Assembly (NCBI RefSeq): GCF_014648395.1
Contig: NZ_BMRA01000001.1
Span: 810,521-874,520, forward strand
Direction: 5' to 3'
Length of the DNA stretch: 64,000 nt
Source of the DNA: Micromonospora fulviviridis
GTDB lineage: Bacteria; Actinomycetota; Actinomycetes; Mycobacteriales; Micromonosporaceae
The notes under the pieces are model-generated. The model was given only the letters and a program-made list of their open reading frames with translations. It did no database searches and was not told the origin of the DNA. Shown piece by piece: positions 24,440 through 34,372 of this stretch (within the stretch, counting starts at the first letter, position 1; every line of letters starts with the position of its first letter). The translations under genes were made by a program, and so were the position numbers.

Positions 24440-25408
24440 TCACATCGTGACGACCAGCTTGCCGGTCGTATGCAGGCGGACGAAGTCGACGCATGCTTGG
24501 GCGCCCTCATCGAGGGTGTAGCGGCGGCCGATCGTGGCCGGTAGGTCACCACCGACCGCCAGCTCACCGACCTCGCGCATCCCGCCGAAGGTGCCGTCCA
24601 TGTCCAGCACGAAATGCAGGCCGACGTCGTCGCGGCCGATCCCGTCCTGCTGCGGTACCGGGTAGGTGATCGTGAGGAGGCGTCCGCCTGTGCGGATGGC
24701 GCCTGCGACTCCAGCAAGGTGGTCACTGGGCACGGTCAGGTTGAAGGCGACGTCGACGTCGGAGGGGTATTCGGATTCCGCGTACCCGATGGTCTTGTCG
24801 GCGCCAAGAGCTCGAAGGATGGCGGCGTCAGCGGCGGTCGCGGTGGCGATCACCCGCGCCTTCGCGGCCGCGAGCAGCGGGATCACTGCGGTCCCGACAC
24901 CGCCGGTGGCGCCGACGACCAGGACGGTCTCGCCGGGCTGCACCTTGGCGGTGGCCATCAGTGCCCGTGCGGTCAGGCCGACGGTGGGCAGGGCGGCCGC
25001 CTGCTCGATGTCGAGGCCGGCCGGGCGGTGCGCCAGGAACGGGGTATCGGCCTCGAAGACCGCGTACTCGGCCAGCGAGCCGGTGCTCAGCGACGGCCGG
25101 GTCGCACCGGCCATCGCCCGCAGTGCCCGCGGCACGGCCTGGCCGAAGATCTCGTCGCCCACCTGGTAGGCCGTCACGCCGGCACCGACCTCGCTGACCG
25201 TGCCGGCGAAGTCGTTGCCGGGCACGTGCGGAAACCCCAGCGGCACGACATCGCGGAAATCGCCGCTGGGCAGCCGGACGTCCGCCGGGTTGATCGAGGC
25301 GGCGGCGATCCGGACCTGGATCTGCCCTGGCCCGGGCCGGGGTGCCGGCACGTCCGCCACGGTGTACTCCTCGGGCGGCCCGTAGCCGGTCACGACAACT
25401 GCCTTCAT
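24440..25408 (-). CDS. NADP-dependent quinone oxidoreductase, zinc-free MDR family
   Basis: 322 residues of the medium-chain dehydrogenase/reductase fold. The N-terminal GroES-like domain runs to about residue 125 (PGNDFAGTVSEVGAGV). The nucleotide-binding motif VLVVGATGGVGTAV is at about residues 160-173. Zinc-ligand cysteines are missing, so it belongs to the quinone oxidoreductase branch. It is transcribed away from a TetR gene, and two matching inverted repeats lie between them. It is therefore probably the TetR target and acts on an electrophile or quinone. Confidence 0.85.
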   Translation of the reverse strand: MKAVVVTGYGPPEEYTVADVPAPRPGPGQIQVRIAAASINPADVRLPSGDFRDVVPLGFPHVPGNDFAGTVSEVGAGVTAYQVGDEIFGQAVPRALRAMAGATRPSLSTGSLAEYAVFEADTPFLAHRPAGLDIEQAAALPTVGLTARALMATAKVQPGETVLVVGATGGVGTAVIPLLAAAKARVIATATAADAAILRALGADKTIGYAESEYPSDVDVAFNLTVPSDHLAGVAGAIRTGGRLLTITYPVPQQDGIGRDDVGLHFVLDMDGTFGGMREVGELAVGGDLPATIGRRYTLDEGAQACVDFVRLHTTGKLVVTM

Positions 25409-25428
25409 GCGCTTCCCCCAATTAAACG

Positions 25429-25440
25429 GACCGACCGGTC
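25429..25440. promoter_or_regulatory. TetR-type operator, copy 1
   Basis: GACCGACCGGTC, a perfect 5-2-5 palindrome 21 bp upstream of the oxidoreductase start. The same half-sites recur at 25472-25483. Confidence 0.75.
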
Positions 25441-25471
25441 ATGTTATTGGTCGTGAAGCTAGCAATAAGCG

Positions 25472-25483
25472 GACCGGGCGGTC
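25472..25483. promoter_or_regulatory. TetR-type operator, copy 2
   Basis: GACCGGGCGGTC, with the same half-sites as copy 1 and centred 43 bp from it. It sits just upstream of the TACGGT -10 element (25491-25496) of the TetR gene, so binding should repress the regulator's own promoter. Confidence 0.75.
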
Positions 25484-25502
25484 AACTTGCTACGGTGGCA
25501 AC

Positions 25503-26102
25503 GTGACCTCGACCCGCCCGCTGCGTGCCGACGCCGCCCGCAACCGGCGGCTGCTACTGGCAGCCGCCGCCGACGAGTTCGCGGAGCGTGGCCTGGACGT
25601 CTCGGTCGCCGACATCGCCCGCCGGGCCGGTCTCGGCAAGGGCACCCTGTTCCGTCACTTCGCCACGAAGGATGACCTGCTCGCCGCGATCGTCCTTGAC
25701 CGGATCGACGCGCTGAAAACCGTCGGCGAACAGTTGCTCGACGCGGCGGACCCGGGCGCCGCGCTGCTGGAGTTCCTCACCGTCGCTGCCGACCAACAAC
25801 GGCAACGCGACCTGTCGTTCCTGCAGGAGGCCGGCGAACTGAACGCGGACGTCACCAGGGCCCGCGAGCAGATGTTCCGCTCCGTGCACAAGCTTGTCGA
25901 TCGGGCTCGTGAACACGGCGCCGTGCGGGCCGACATCACCGGTGCCGACGTCATCCTGCTGATGTGCGCGCCCAACTACGTCACCAGCTACGTGCCAGAC
26001 GCCCCGCCCGGCCTGTGGCAGCGATACCTTTCCATCATCTTCGACGGCCTACGCCCGGAAGGCGCCCATCCGCTGCCCCACCCGCCGCCAGCCACTCCTT
26101 GA
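25503..26102 (+). CDS. TetR-family transcriptional repressor
   Basis: 199 residues. The N-terminal TetR helix-turn-helix reads VSVADIARRAGLGKGTLFRHFATKDDLL (about residues 30-57); the C-terminal all-helical ligand domain is typical of the type with KDDLLAAIVLDRI. The GTG at 25503 lies six bases after TACGGT and lacks a ribosome-binding site, indicating a leaderless transcript. The upstream in-frame extension runs through the operators and is rejected. It likely controls the divergent oxidoreductase and itself. Ligand unknown. Confidence 0.88.
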   Translation: MTSTRPLRADAARNRRLLLAAAADEFAERGLDVSVADIARRAGLGKGTLFRHFATKDDLLAAIVLDRIDALKTVGEQLLDAADPGAALLEFLTVAADQQRQRDLSFLQEAGELNADVTRAREQMFRSVHKLVDRAREHGAVRADITGADVILLMCAPNYVTSYVPDAPPGLWQRYLSIIFDGLRPEGAHPLPHPPPATP

Positions 26103-26188
26103 CGCCCGAACACAGGGTCTGACCGCCGCTACCTGCCGACGCTTGTTGGGGCTGCCCCCCTTGTCGCCCGGGGATCGCACGGACCAGA

Positions 26189-26222
26189 CGAGTGCCCGAA
26201 TACCGAAGTAGTCGGGCACTCG
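26189..26222. terminator. Bidirectional terminator between TetR gene and xylanase
   Basis: CGAGTGCCCGA (26189-26199) pairs perfectly with TCGGGCACTCG (26212-26222) over a 12-nt loop, between two convergent genes. Confidence 0.7.
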
Positions 26223-26245
26223 CCGTGGCTTGTGGGCGAACGTCG

Positions 26246-27772
<1,527 letters not shown>

Positions 27773-27802
27773 TCAATGCCACGTCATGCTGGCACGGCAA
27801 CA

Positions 27803-27835
27803 GTTCTTGGAACAAGAACTTCCGGAAACCTTCCG
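27803..27835 (-). promoter_or_regulatory. Adjacent palindromes upstream of the xylanase gene
   Basis: GTTCTTG-GAA-CAAGAAC (27803-27819) is a perfect 7-3-7 palindrome and CGGAA-ACC-TTCCG (27823-27835) a perfect 5-3-5 palindrome. A third imperfect CCGAAACTTCCGG lies at 27913-27925. The CGAAA..TTCCG style recalls operator sequences seen before actinomycete xylanase genes. The gene-free stretch 27728-28077 otherwise holds only the hairpin at 27971. Confidence 0.6.
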
Positions 27836-27970
27836 AAACGGCACGACGATGGTCTGCCTCATCGATGTGGCGGCAGCATCGAAGACTGGACTGCCTCGAA
27901 CCCGATGGGATACCGAAACTTCCGGACGGCTGGCGAAATCAGGCGTCCCGGCCAGAGTGGCCAGACACAG

Positions 27971-28004
27971 CGGTCCTCACCAGCATTCCCGCTGGTGAGG
28001 ACCG
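27971..28004. terminator. 14-bp hairpin downstream of the glyoxalase-like gene
   Basis: CGGTCCTCACCAGC (27971-27984) pairs perfectly with GCTGGTGAGGACCG (27991-28004), 6-nt loop, 74 bp past the stop of the gene at 28078. It probably insulates the xylanase promoter from read-through. Confidence 0.7.
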
Positions 28005-28077
28005 TTGGGTCGGCGCCGGCCTGCCCTACCGTCGATGGCATGGGGGCGTTGGTGGCATCTCTCGCTTTCCCCGGCGG

Positions 28078-28491
28078 CTACTCCGCGTAGGGCTGGTCCG
28101 TGCCCTGGTCGCTGTAGCCGAGACTCCAGATGTAGCCGTCCGGGTCCGCGAAGGAGCCGCCGTACCCGCCCCACGGCAGGGCGCCGGCCGGCTTCAGGAT
28201 GGTGGCGCCGGCCTTCTCGGCCTCCGCGATGATCTCGTCGACCCGCGCCTCACTGCGGACGACGTACGTGAGGACCAGCCCGCTGAAGCCACTGCCTTCC
28301 GGGTTGGCGCCCACCTGGCCGGCCAGGCCCTCGCGGCCGTAGAAGCCGACGAGCGAGCCTCCGTCGGATTCGAAGAACACCGAGACGCCGTAGTCGTCCT
28401 TGATCTTCCAGCCGAGCCCCTCCGTGTAGAACTGCTTGGACCGGGCCAGGTCCCGGACGCCGAGGAGGATCGAGCTGACATTCGCCTTCAT
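28078..28491 (-). CDS. VOC/glyoxalase-superfamily protein
   Basis: 137 residues with two betaalphabetabetabeta modules: MKANVSSILLGVRDLARSKQFYTEGLGW at the start and GGSFADPDGYIWSLGYS at the end. A Glu in the terminal position is replaced by Ser/Leu (DGYIWSL), so metal binding is incomplete compared with true glyoxalase I. It is likely a binding protein or a non-metal member. The ATG at 28491 follows AGGGAGAAAAGC, a good ribosome-binding site. It is a single-gene unit between the xylanase and LtrA. Confidence 0.75.
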   Translation of the reverse strand: MKANVSSILLGVRDLARSKQFYTEGLGWKIKDDYGVSVFFESDGGSLVGFYGREGLAGQVGANPEGSGFSGLVLTYVVRSEARVDEIIAEAEKAGATILKPAGALPWGGYGGSFADPDGYIWSLGYSDQGTDQPYAE

Positions 28492-28705
28492 GCTTTTCTC
28501 CCTAGTGCTTGAGTGATGCGCACGAGGGCCACGCTACGAACGGCGCCATGCCCGGTGCTTCTTGATTCCTGATCGATCGGCCACCTGCCGCCGCCCCGGT
28601 GGAATCCCACCATCGGCTGCACCCGGCGTCCGGATCGTCTGCCCTCCGTGTGCACGGCGCCCAACCACCGGTGATGTCCGGTCTGGGCGGGCGAGTATGA
28701 GCGGT

Positions 28706-29923
28706 ATGAGGCGTCAGGAAGGCGGTGAAGAGGGCCAGGACCTGCTGCAGCGCCGCGAGGACGTGCGGCAGGCCAACTTCCTGGAACTGTTCGTCGACCT
28801 GGTGCTGGTGTTCGCCCTGGCCGGCGTGGTCACCCGGGTGGCGCGGGACATCGTCAGCGAAGACCTGGTCGTCCGATGGCGGGCGATGGCCTTCCTGCCG
28901 GTGCTGTCACTGCCGCTGATCTGGCTGTGGATCACGACCGCGCACATCACGAGCTGGTTCGACCCCCGCCGTCGCAAGATCCAGTGGCTGGTCCTGGCCA
29001 GTGCCTTCGGGCTGCTGGTCATGTCGACGTCGCTGCCGTACGCGTTCGTCGGCCGCGGGTGGGCGTTCGTACTGCCGTACGTGATCCTGCTGTGCGGCCG
29101 GCCGCTCATCCTGATCCCTGCGTTGCGCGGACACCCCCTGCGGCAGCTCTACCTCCGGTCGCTGCTGTGGTGCGCGGTCTCGGCGGTGTTCTGGATCGCC
29201 GGCGCGGCGGTCAGTGGCACCGCCCGGGCCGCACTGTGGGCGATCGCCGTGGCCATTGACTTCCTTGGCGCGCAGCTGCGCTGGTCCGTCCCGGGGATGG
29301 CCCGTCCGCCGGTCAGCGCGTGGGCCACGGACAGCCGCCACCACCTGCCCGAGCGCTACCAGCAGTTCCTGATGATCGCCCTCGGGGAAACCGTGCTCGC
29401 CGTCGGCACCACGCTGACCAACCAGAAGGTCACCGCGGCGACCGCCGCCGGGCTGGTGGTGGCGTTCCTGTCGACGGTGCTGATGTGGCGGATCTATTTC
29501 TACCGCTCCGGTCAGGTCCTCGCCGAAACCGTCGCCGCGTCGGGCGACAGGGACGCCGCCGGCCTCGCCATCGGCACCGCCCACGTCGTCATGGTGCTGG
29601 GCATCGTGGCCACCGCCGTCGGTTTCGAGATCGTGCTGAAACACCCGTTCGGCGCACCGGAGCCGGCGTGGCTCGTCGCGAGCCTCGGTGGTCCCGCGCT
29701 GTTCCTCTACGGGCGCATCCGCCTGGAACGCGCCGTGTTCGACCGGCTCTCCATCCGCCGGGTCGTCGCCATCGCCGCCCTGGCGGTCGCCGCCGCTCCC
29801 CTGTACCTCGCCCCGCCGCTGGCCGCGGGGGTCGTGGCCGCGCTCGTACTGCTTGCCGTCGCCCTCGCCGACGCCCACCACGCCGCCGGCCGTCCCCACG
29901 AGCCTCCCTCCCCGGCGCACTAG
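28706..29923 (+). CDS. ltrA: Low-temperature-requirement protein A family membrane protein
   Basis: About 405 residues with roughly twelve hydrophobic helices. The hallmark LtrA segment ANFLELFVDLVLVFALAGV is near residue 25, and YQQFLMIALGETVLAVGTTL is near 225. The molecular role of LtrA is not established; the name comes from a Listeria mutant. ATG codons at 28697 and 28706 are both possible. GAGTAT lies seven bases before 28706 and there is no ribosome-binding site, so the later ATG is chosen. Confidence 0.85.
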   Translation: MRRQEGGEEGQDLLQRREDVRQANFLELFVDLVLVFALAGVVTRVARDIVSEDLVVRWRAMAFLPVLSLPLIWLWITTAHITSWFDPRRRKIQWLVLASAFGLLVMSTSLPYAFVGRGWAFVLPYVILLCGRPLILIPALRGHPLRQLYLRSLLWCAVSAVFWIAGAAVSGTARAALWAIAVAIDFLGAQLRWSVPGMARPPVSAWATDSRHHLPERYQQFLMIALGETVLAVGTTLTNQKVTAATAAGLVVAFLSTVLMWRIYFYRSGQVLAETVAASGDRDAAGLAIGTAHVVMVLGIVATAVGFEIVLKHPFGAPEPAWLVASLGGPALFLYGRIRLERAVFDRLSIRRVVAIAALAVAAAPLYLAPPLAAGVVAALVLLAVALADAHHAAGRPHEPPSPAH

Positions 29924-29962
29924 GGGGCTCGGGGGGACGGAGACCCAGCCGTACGCCCAGGG

Positions 29963-30919
29963 CTACCGCTTCGGGCGGTGCTGGCCCATGCCGCTCTGGA
30001 TCGCCTCCCAGACGCTCCGACCCGCCTGCAACAGGGTCTCCCCGGCCTGCCCGGCGAGCTGCGCCGGCCCGGGCTGGCCACCCGGCGCCTTCTCCGCTTC
30101 CGCCGGCTTCCCGGCGGCGGCCGGTTTCCCCGGCTCCGAGGGCTTCCCCGAGCCGGTCGGCTTCTCCGGCTCCGAGGGCTTTCCAGAACTGGCCGGCTCC
30201 GGCGGCTTCCCAGAACCGGCCGGCCTTCCCGGCTCCGAGGTCTTCCCGGAGACGGTTGGGGTGCCGGGGCCGGCGGGCGCCTGGCCGGCGCCCCTGTCGG
30301 TGGACGGAGGCCGTCCCGCGGGGCCCGTCGGCGGCCCCTGGGCGCCGGTCGGCGGCCCCTGGGCGCCGGTCGGCGGCTGCGGGGAACGCGCGCCGGCCGG
30401 CGGCGCCGGAGAGGGCGGTGCGGGTCGGCCGACGCCCTCCCGCAGGGCCCGGTCGGCCACCGCGCCCACCGTCCCGATCCGCTGCCCGCTCTCGTCCACG
30501 ACGGGCGCGCTGGCGAGCTGCTGCGCCGCCCGGTTCACGTCGTCGATGCCGCCCCCGACCGAGCGGGCCAGCACGTCGATGAGGTGCGGGTTCCGGTCGA
30601 TGGTGCTCAGTGCGCGGTCCAGGATCTGCACCAGCTTTTCCAGGCGTACCTTGAGCAGCGCCTCTGCGCTGACGCCGGTCATGTCCAGCTCCACGCCCTC
30701 CAGGTGCACCCGGACCCCGGCGTCGAGCTGGAGCAGGTTGGCCAGGCGGGCGCGCAGCGACAGGTCGGCGTCGAGCCCCTCGACGGACAGCCGGATCTGG
30801 TCGACCGTCACCTCCGGGATGTCGAGCAGGACGTCCGGCTCCGACCCGCCGCCGCCCCGGTGGGCGAGCCGCTCGCTCGCCGGGTCCGGCTCCCGCCTGG
30901 TGGCTCCGCTCTCGCTCAT
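29963..30919 (-). CDS. Hypothetical protein with Pro/Gly/Lys-rich repeat tail
   Basis: 318 residues. Residues ~25-150 are a mixed helical domain with no recognised family (LLDIPEVTVDQIRLSVEGLDADLSLRAR.. and DRNPHLIDVLARSVGGG). Residues ~165-285 are low complexity with repeats such as QGPPTG and SGKPSEPEKP. The last 30 residues form a short amphipathic helix. There is no signal peptide or membrane helix, so it should be cytoplasmic. ATG 30919 has GGGGAG upstream. Function unknown. Confidence 0.65.
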   Translation of the reverse strand: MSESGATRREPDPASERLAHRGGGGSEPDVLLDIPEVTVDQIRLSVEGLDADLSLRARLANLLQLDAGVRVHLEGVELDMTGVSAEALLKVRLEKLVQILDRALSTIDRNPHLIDVLARSVGGGIDDVNRAAQQLASAPVVDESGQRIGTVGAVADRALREGVGRPAPPSPAPPAGARSPQPPTGAQGPPTGAQGPPTGPAGRPPSTDRGAGQAPAGPGTPTVSGKTSEPGRPAGSGKPPEPASSGKPSEPEKPTGSGKPSEPGKPAAAGKPAEAEKAPGGQPGPAQLAGQAGETLLQAGRSVWEAIQSGMGQHRPKR

Positions 30920-31137
30920 GCTGCCCGCTCCCCGCTGGCCCCGTCGCCTGGGCCGGATCAGGCGCGGTTACCCGGTTTCCGGCCCGTCATCCCAGGTGGC
31001 CCGGGACGCCCGTCCGGCGAGCGGCCACGGTCGGCGACGCACGGCCCGGAGCTGTCCGGAGAACGTTCTCCCGCTGTCCGGAAGCGGGCGAACAGGAAAG
31101 CTGCACAGCGGGGCATGAGCCGGTATGGTCCGGGCCT

Positions 31138-31653
31138 ATGGGACAGGGGATGGCCGATCCGGATGAGGTCCGCCAGGAATTCGACCGCTTCTCCCTCCGC
31201 AGCACCCTCTTCGCCCCCGCCTCCGCCGACCGGGCGTACGCCGTGTTCACCGGTTCCCTGGCCGACTGGTGGGTGCGCGAATACACCTGGTCCGGGCCGG
31301 AGGCGCTGGCCGAGCTGGGCGTCGAGCCCCGGGCCGGCGGCATGCTCTACGAGATCGGCCCGTACGGCTTCCGCGGCGACTGGGGCCGGGTGCTGACCTG
31401 GGATCCGCCCCGGCGGCTGGTCTTCACCTGGCAGATCGGGCCGGACCGGGTGCCGGTGCCGGACCCGGCGCGGGCCAGCGAGGTCGAGGTCCTCTTCCAG
31501 CCCGAGGGGCCGGAGCTGACCCGGGTCGACGTCGAGCACCGCTACTTCGACCGGCACGGCGAGGCCGCCGAGGGCTACCGCAAGGCGCTCACCGCCGGCT
31601 GGCACGAACTGCTCTGCCGCTACCTGGCGACCGTCGCCAGCGCCACCGACTGA
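31138..31653 (+). CDS. SRPBCC/AHSA1-like ligand-binding protein
   Basis: 171 residues of the START/Bet v1-like fold: RSTLFAPASADRAYAVFTGSLADWWVREYTW at the start, GDWGRVLTWDPPRRLVFTWQI in the middle, and a long C-terminal helix from about residue 143. The family binds hydrophobic ligands in a central cavity or acts as a co-chaperone-like domain. TATGGT (31124-31129) lies eight bases before the ATG, suggesting leaderless or short-leader expression. No operon partner. Confidence 0.8.
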   Translation: MGQGMADPDEVRQEFDRFSLRSTLFAPASADRAYAVFTGSLADWWVREYTWSGPEALAELGVEPRAGGMLYEIGPYGFRGDWGRVLTWDPPRRLVFTWQIGPDRVPVPDPARASEVEVLFQPEGPELTRVDVEHRYFDRHGEAAEGYRKALTAGWHELLCRYLATVASATD

Positions 31654-31663
31654 CCGCGGCGGG

Positions 31664-32371
31664 TCAGCCGCCGATGCCCCGCACCGGGGTCCCGGCGCCG
31701 GCCACCCCGGTGCCGCCGAGGTCGGCGCGGCGACCCGCGTCCGCGCCCGGACCGAAGCCGCTGCCCGCGAGCCGGCGGCGCGGGGCGGTACGCAGCCGCG
31801 GGTACACCTCGGCGAGCCGGCGCTGGACCCGGTCGGAGCGGTCGGCGAGCACCAGCGCCACCGAGGGCGCCCCGGACTCGGCCACCGCGCCGGCCTCGGC
31901 CGTCCGCAGCCGCTCGGCGACCACGTGCGCGAAACCGGCCAGCCAGGTACGCCGGAACGCGGCCGGATGCTCCCCGGCGGGCACGGCGGCACCGGCCAGC
32001 CCGTGCGCGGCCTGCACCAGCAGCGAGGTGAAGAGCAGCTCGACCCGTTCCAGGTCGCTGGCGAAGCCGAAGAGGTGCAGGTCGAAGCCGCTGCCCTGCC
32101 GGCGGCGTACGCAGCGGCAGCGCAGCGGTTCGGCGACCGCCGCGAGCAGGCCGGCCTTGTCCCGGGCGTACGGGGCGACCACCTCGACCACCCGGTCACC
32201 GACCGGATCGGTGGCCGGCTCGCGGGCGGCGAGCAGCGCCCGGTCGACGCCGTAGCGGGCGATCAACTCGGTGGCCTTGGCCATGAAGGCGGCCGACTCG
32301 GCGGGCGTGCAGGCCGGGTCCTCGGCCTGGGCGAGCAGCTTGCGGACCTTGCTCAGCATCGCCTCGGACAT
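31664..32371 (-). CDS. DUF2786-domain protein
   Basis: 235 residues beginning SEAMLSKVRKLLAQAEDPACTPAESAAFMAKATELIARYGVD, which is the DUF2786 signature (about residues 3-43). The rest is helical with an Arg-rich C-terminal third and a Gly/Ala-rich end. DUF2786 proteins resemble minor tail/host-interaction proteins in phages and occur as single chromosomal genes in actinomycetes; the function is not known. Convergent with the SRPBCC gene, 10 bp apart. Confidence 0.75.
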   Translation of the reverse strand: MSEAMLSKVRKLLAQAEDPACTPAESAAFMAKATELIARYGVDRALLAAREPATDPVGDRVVEVVAPYARDKAGLLAAVAEPLRCRCVRRRQGSGFDLHLFGFASDLERVELLFTSLLVQAAHGLAGAAVPAGEHPAAFRRTWLAGFAHVVAERLRTAEAGAVAESGAPSVALVLADRSDRVQRRLAEVYPRLRTAPRRRLAGSGFGPGADAGRRADLGGTGVAGAGTPVRGIGG

Positions 32372-32409
32372 GCATCAGAGCTATCACAGCCAGGGGCCGG
32401 GACGGGCGG

Positions 32410-32799
32410 TCAGCCCGCCCGGCTGCGCAGCGTGGCGACCGTCGAGCCGGCGAGGGTGAGCAGGCAGTCGGGCAGCAGCCCGTCGGCCGCCGCGGCCCCG
32501 AACAGCGCCTCGCCGGTGTCGGCGTCGTCGTTGGCGTACGCGCTGACGAAGCGGGCCACCCAGCGGGTGTCGTAGTCGGCCTGGTCGATCCCGGGAAAGT
32601 CGAGCACGGCGCCGCCCCCGGGGGCGTCCTCGCCGACCATCGTGGCGGCCAGGCACCAGGCCACCCCGTACGCCCCGGCGAGCCCGGAGCGGTCCACCAC
32701 GGCGTCGAAGGTGTCCACCACGCCGGCGCCGTCCCCGGCCAGCGCCGAGCGGAGCACGGCGGTCGCATCGTCCAGCGTCTGCTGTGCCTCGTCGCTCAC
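32410..32799 (-). CDS. Conserved hypothetical acidic protein
   Basis: 129 residues, all-helical and acidic (DEAQQTLDDATAVLRSALAGDG .. YANDDADTGEALFGAAAADG), with no signal or membrane helix. Function not recognised. GTG 32799 is selected because TACTGT lies seven bases upstream on the same strand, the spacing seen at other leaderless genes here; the longer frame to 32901 has no support. It lies 38 bp upstream of the DUF2786 gene on the same strand, so the two may be co-transcribed. Confidence 0.6.
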   Translation of the reverse strand: MSDEAQQTLDDATAVLRSALAGDGAGVVDTFDAVVDRSGLAGAYGVAWCLAATMVGEDAPGGGAVLDFPGIDQADYDTRWVARFVSAYANDDADTGEALFGAAAADGLLPDCLLTLAGSTVATLRSRAG

Positions 32800-32806
32800 C
32801 TGCCGA

Positions 32807-32812
32807 ACAGTA
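32807..32812 (-). promoter_or_regulatory. -10 hexamer for a leaderless transcript (TACTGT)
   Basis: On the minus strand TACTGT is followed by seven bases and then the GTG at 32799; no ribosome-binding site intervenes. Confidence 0.5.
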
Positions 32813-32965
32813 GTTCCGGGGGTCAAGCGGTGACCCCGGATCGGCCTCGCCATCACGCAGAGTGATACCAGCAGTCGGGGTGCCGACGGACCGACCTCCA
32901 CGGTCCCGCGCGCCGCGCCGGCACGCTAGTGTGCGCAGCGGACCCTCGCCGGAGGAAGGACGACA

Positions 32966-34315
32966 ATGCTCAGATCTCGCGCGTCGCGTGCGGCCCTGTC
33001 CACGGCCTGCGCGGCGCTCCTGCTCGCCACCAGCGCCTGCGGGAGCGACAAGCCCGAAGAGGCGGCCGACACCCAGGTGCGCCTCTACGGCACCGACGGC
33101 AACATGCTCAATTCCTACGCGGATGGGCTGAAGGACCGCGCGGACCTCGTCAACGGCATGAAGGGCACCACCCCGCTCACGCCGCTGCCGGAGAGTTTCA
33201 AGGATCGGCTACGCACCGTAGACCCGAAGCTCAAGGACTACCTCTACGCGGCCGAGACCTACGACGCGATCGCGATAAGCGCGCTGGCCGCCCAGCTCGC
33301 CGGCACGACCGAGCCGGGCGAGATCGCCAAGCAGATCGTCGGAGTGACCACCGGCGGCCAGCGCTGCGAGGAGGTGGCGACCTGCCTCCAGCTGGCCCGC
33401 GCCGGCCAGGACATCGAGTACCGCGGGGTGTCGCTGAACCGGGCCGGGTTCACCGACGTCGGTGAGCCGGCCACCGCGAGCTACGCCACCCTGCACTTCG
33501 ACAACCGGCAGATCGACGACGGCAAGACCGAGTTCGTCGGCGCCGGGAACGATTCGGGGGCGAGCACCAAGACGCCGCCGCGGGGCAAGAAGTCGCGTCC
33601 GGGCAAGTCCTACAAGGAGGACGGCTCCCCGCTGGTGCTCGGCGGCCTGCTGCCGAAGACCGGCGACCTGGCCCTGGCGTACCCGCCGATGGCGGCCGGC
33701 GCGGTGCTGGCGATCCGCGAGATCAACGCGGCGGGCGGCGCCCTCGGCGAGCCGGTGGTCTGGATCGACGGCGACGACGGCACGGACCCGAAGGTGGCGA
33801 AGGCGACGGTGGCCTCGCACGTCCAGCAGGGCGTGCACGTCATCATCGGTGCGGGCGCGTCCGGCATCTCCCGGGCCGTGCTGCCCGACGTGGTGGCCGC
33901 CGGCCGGATCCTCTTCTCCCCGTCGAACACCGACGCCGGGCTGAGCACGGTGGACGACAAGGGCCTCTACTTCCGGACGGCCCCGCCGGACAGCCTGCAG
34001 GGTCGGGCGCTGGCCGACGTGATAATGCGCGACGGACCGCACAAGATCGCGATCGTCGCCCGCAAGGACTCCTACGGCGAGGGCCTCCAGGAGAACGTCC
34101 GCGCCGAGCTGGAGCGGGCCGGCATGGGCGCCGACAAGGTCAAGCTGCTCTCGTACGTGCCCCCGGAGGGCGCGTCGCCGCCGCCGGTGGACTTCTCCAG
34201 CGGGGCCAAGGAGATCAAGGACTACGGGGCGGATGCCGTGCTGCTGATCGGCTTCGGTGAGTCGGCGAAGGTGATCACCGACCTGGCCGACGCCGGGGTG
34301 CAGATCCGGAACTGA
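32966..34315 (+). CDS. Branched-chain-type ABC substrate-binding lipoprotein with swapped halves
   Basis: 449 residues. A lipoprotein signal ends LLATSACGS (Cys25). The following part (about 36-200: VRLYGTDGNMLNS, DFKDRL-like ESFKDRLRTVDPKL, AAETYDAIAISALAAQ, GGQRCEEVATCLQL, ATASYATLHF) corresponds to the C-terminal half of Leu/Ile/Val-type binding proteins. After a basic linker (about 201-220), residues ~221-449 (LVLGGLLPKTGDLAL, AIREINAAGGALGEPV, VLLIGFGESAKVI) correspond to the N-terminal half. The protein stops at GVQIRN, where the family would normally continue into the segment found at the N-terminus here. It therefore looks circularly permuted. No permease or ATPase genes lie nearby. 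AGGAAGG precedes the ATG. Confidence 0.85.
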   Translation: MLRSRASRAALSTACAALLLATSACGSDKPEEAADTQVRLYGTDGNMLNSYADGLKDRADLVNGMKGTTPLTPLPESFKDRLRTVDPKLKDYLYAAETYDAIAISALAAQLAGTTEPGEIAKQIVGVTTGGQRCEEVATCLQLARAGQDIEYRGVSLNRAGFTDVGEPATASYATLHFDNRQIDDGKTEFVGAGNDSGASTKTPPRGKKSRPGKSYKEDGSPLVLGGLLPKTGDLALAYPPMAAGAVLAIREINAAGGALGEPVVWIDGDDGTDPKVAKATVASHVQQGVHVIIGAGASGISRAVLPDVVAAGRILFSPSNTDAGLSTVDDKGLYFRTAPPDSLQGRALADVIMRDGPHKIAIVARKDSYGEGLQENVRAELERAGMGADKVKLLSYVPPEGASPPPVDFSSGAKEIKDYGADAVLLIGFGESAKVITDLADAGVQIRN

Positions 34316-34319
34316 GACG

Positions 34320-34366
34320 ACGACGAGGGCCGCACCGGGCGAACCGGTGCGGCCCTCGTCGTTTTC
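34320..34366. terminator. Strong bidirectional terminator
   Basis: A 19-bp perfect stem (34320-34338 with 34344-34362), 5-nt loop GCGAA, followed by TTTT. It terminates the binding-protein gene and faces the convergent enoyl-CoA hydratase operon. Confidence 0.92.
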
Positions 34367-34372
34367 CGTCGA

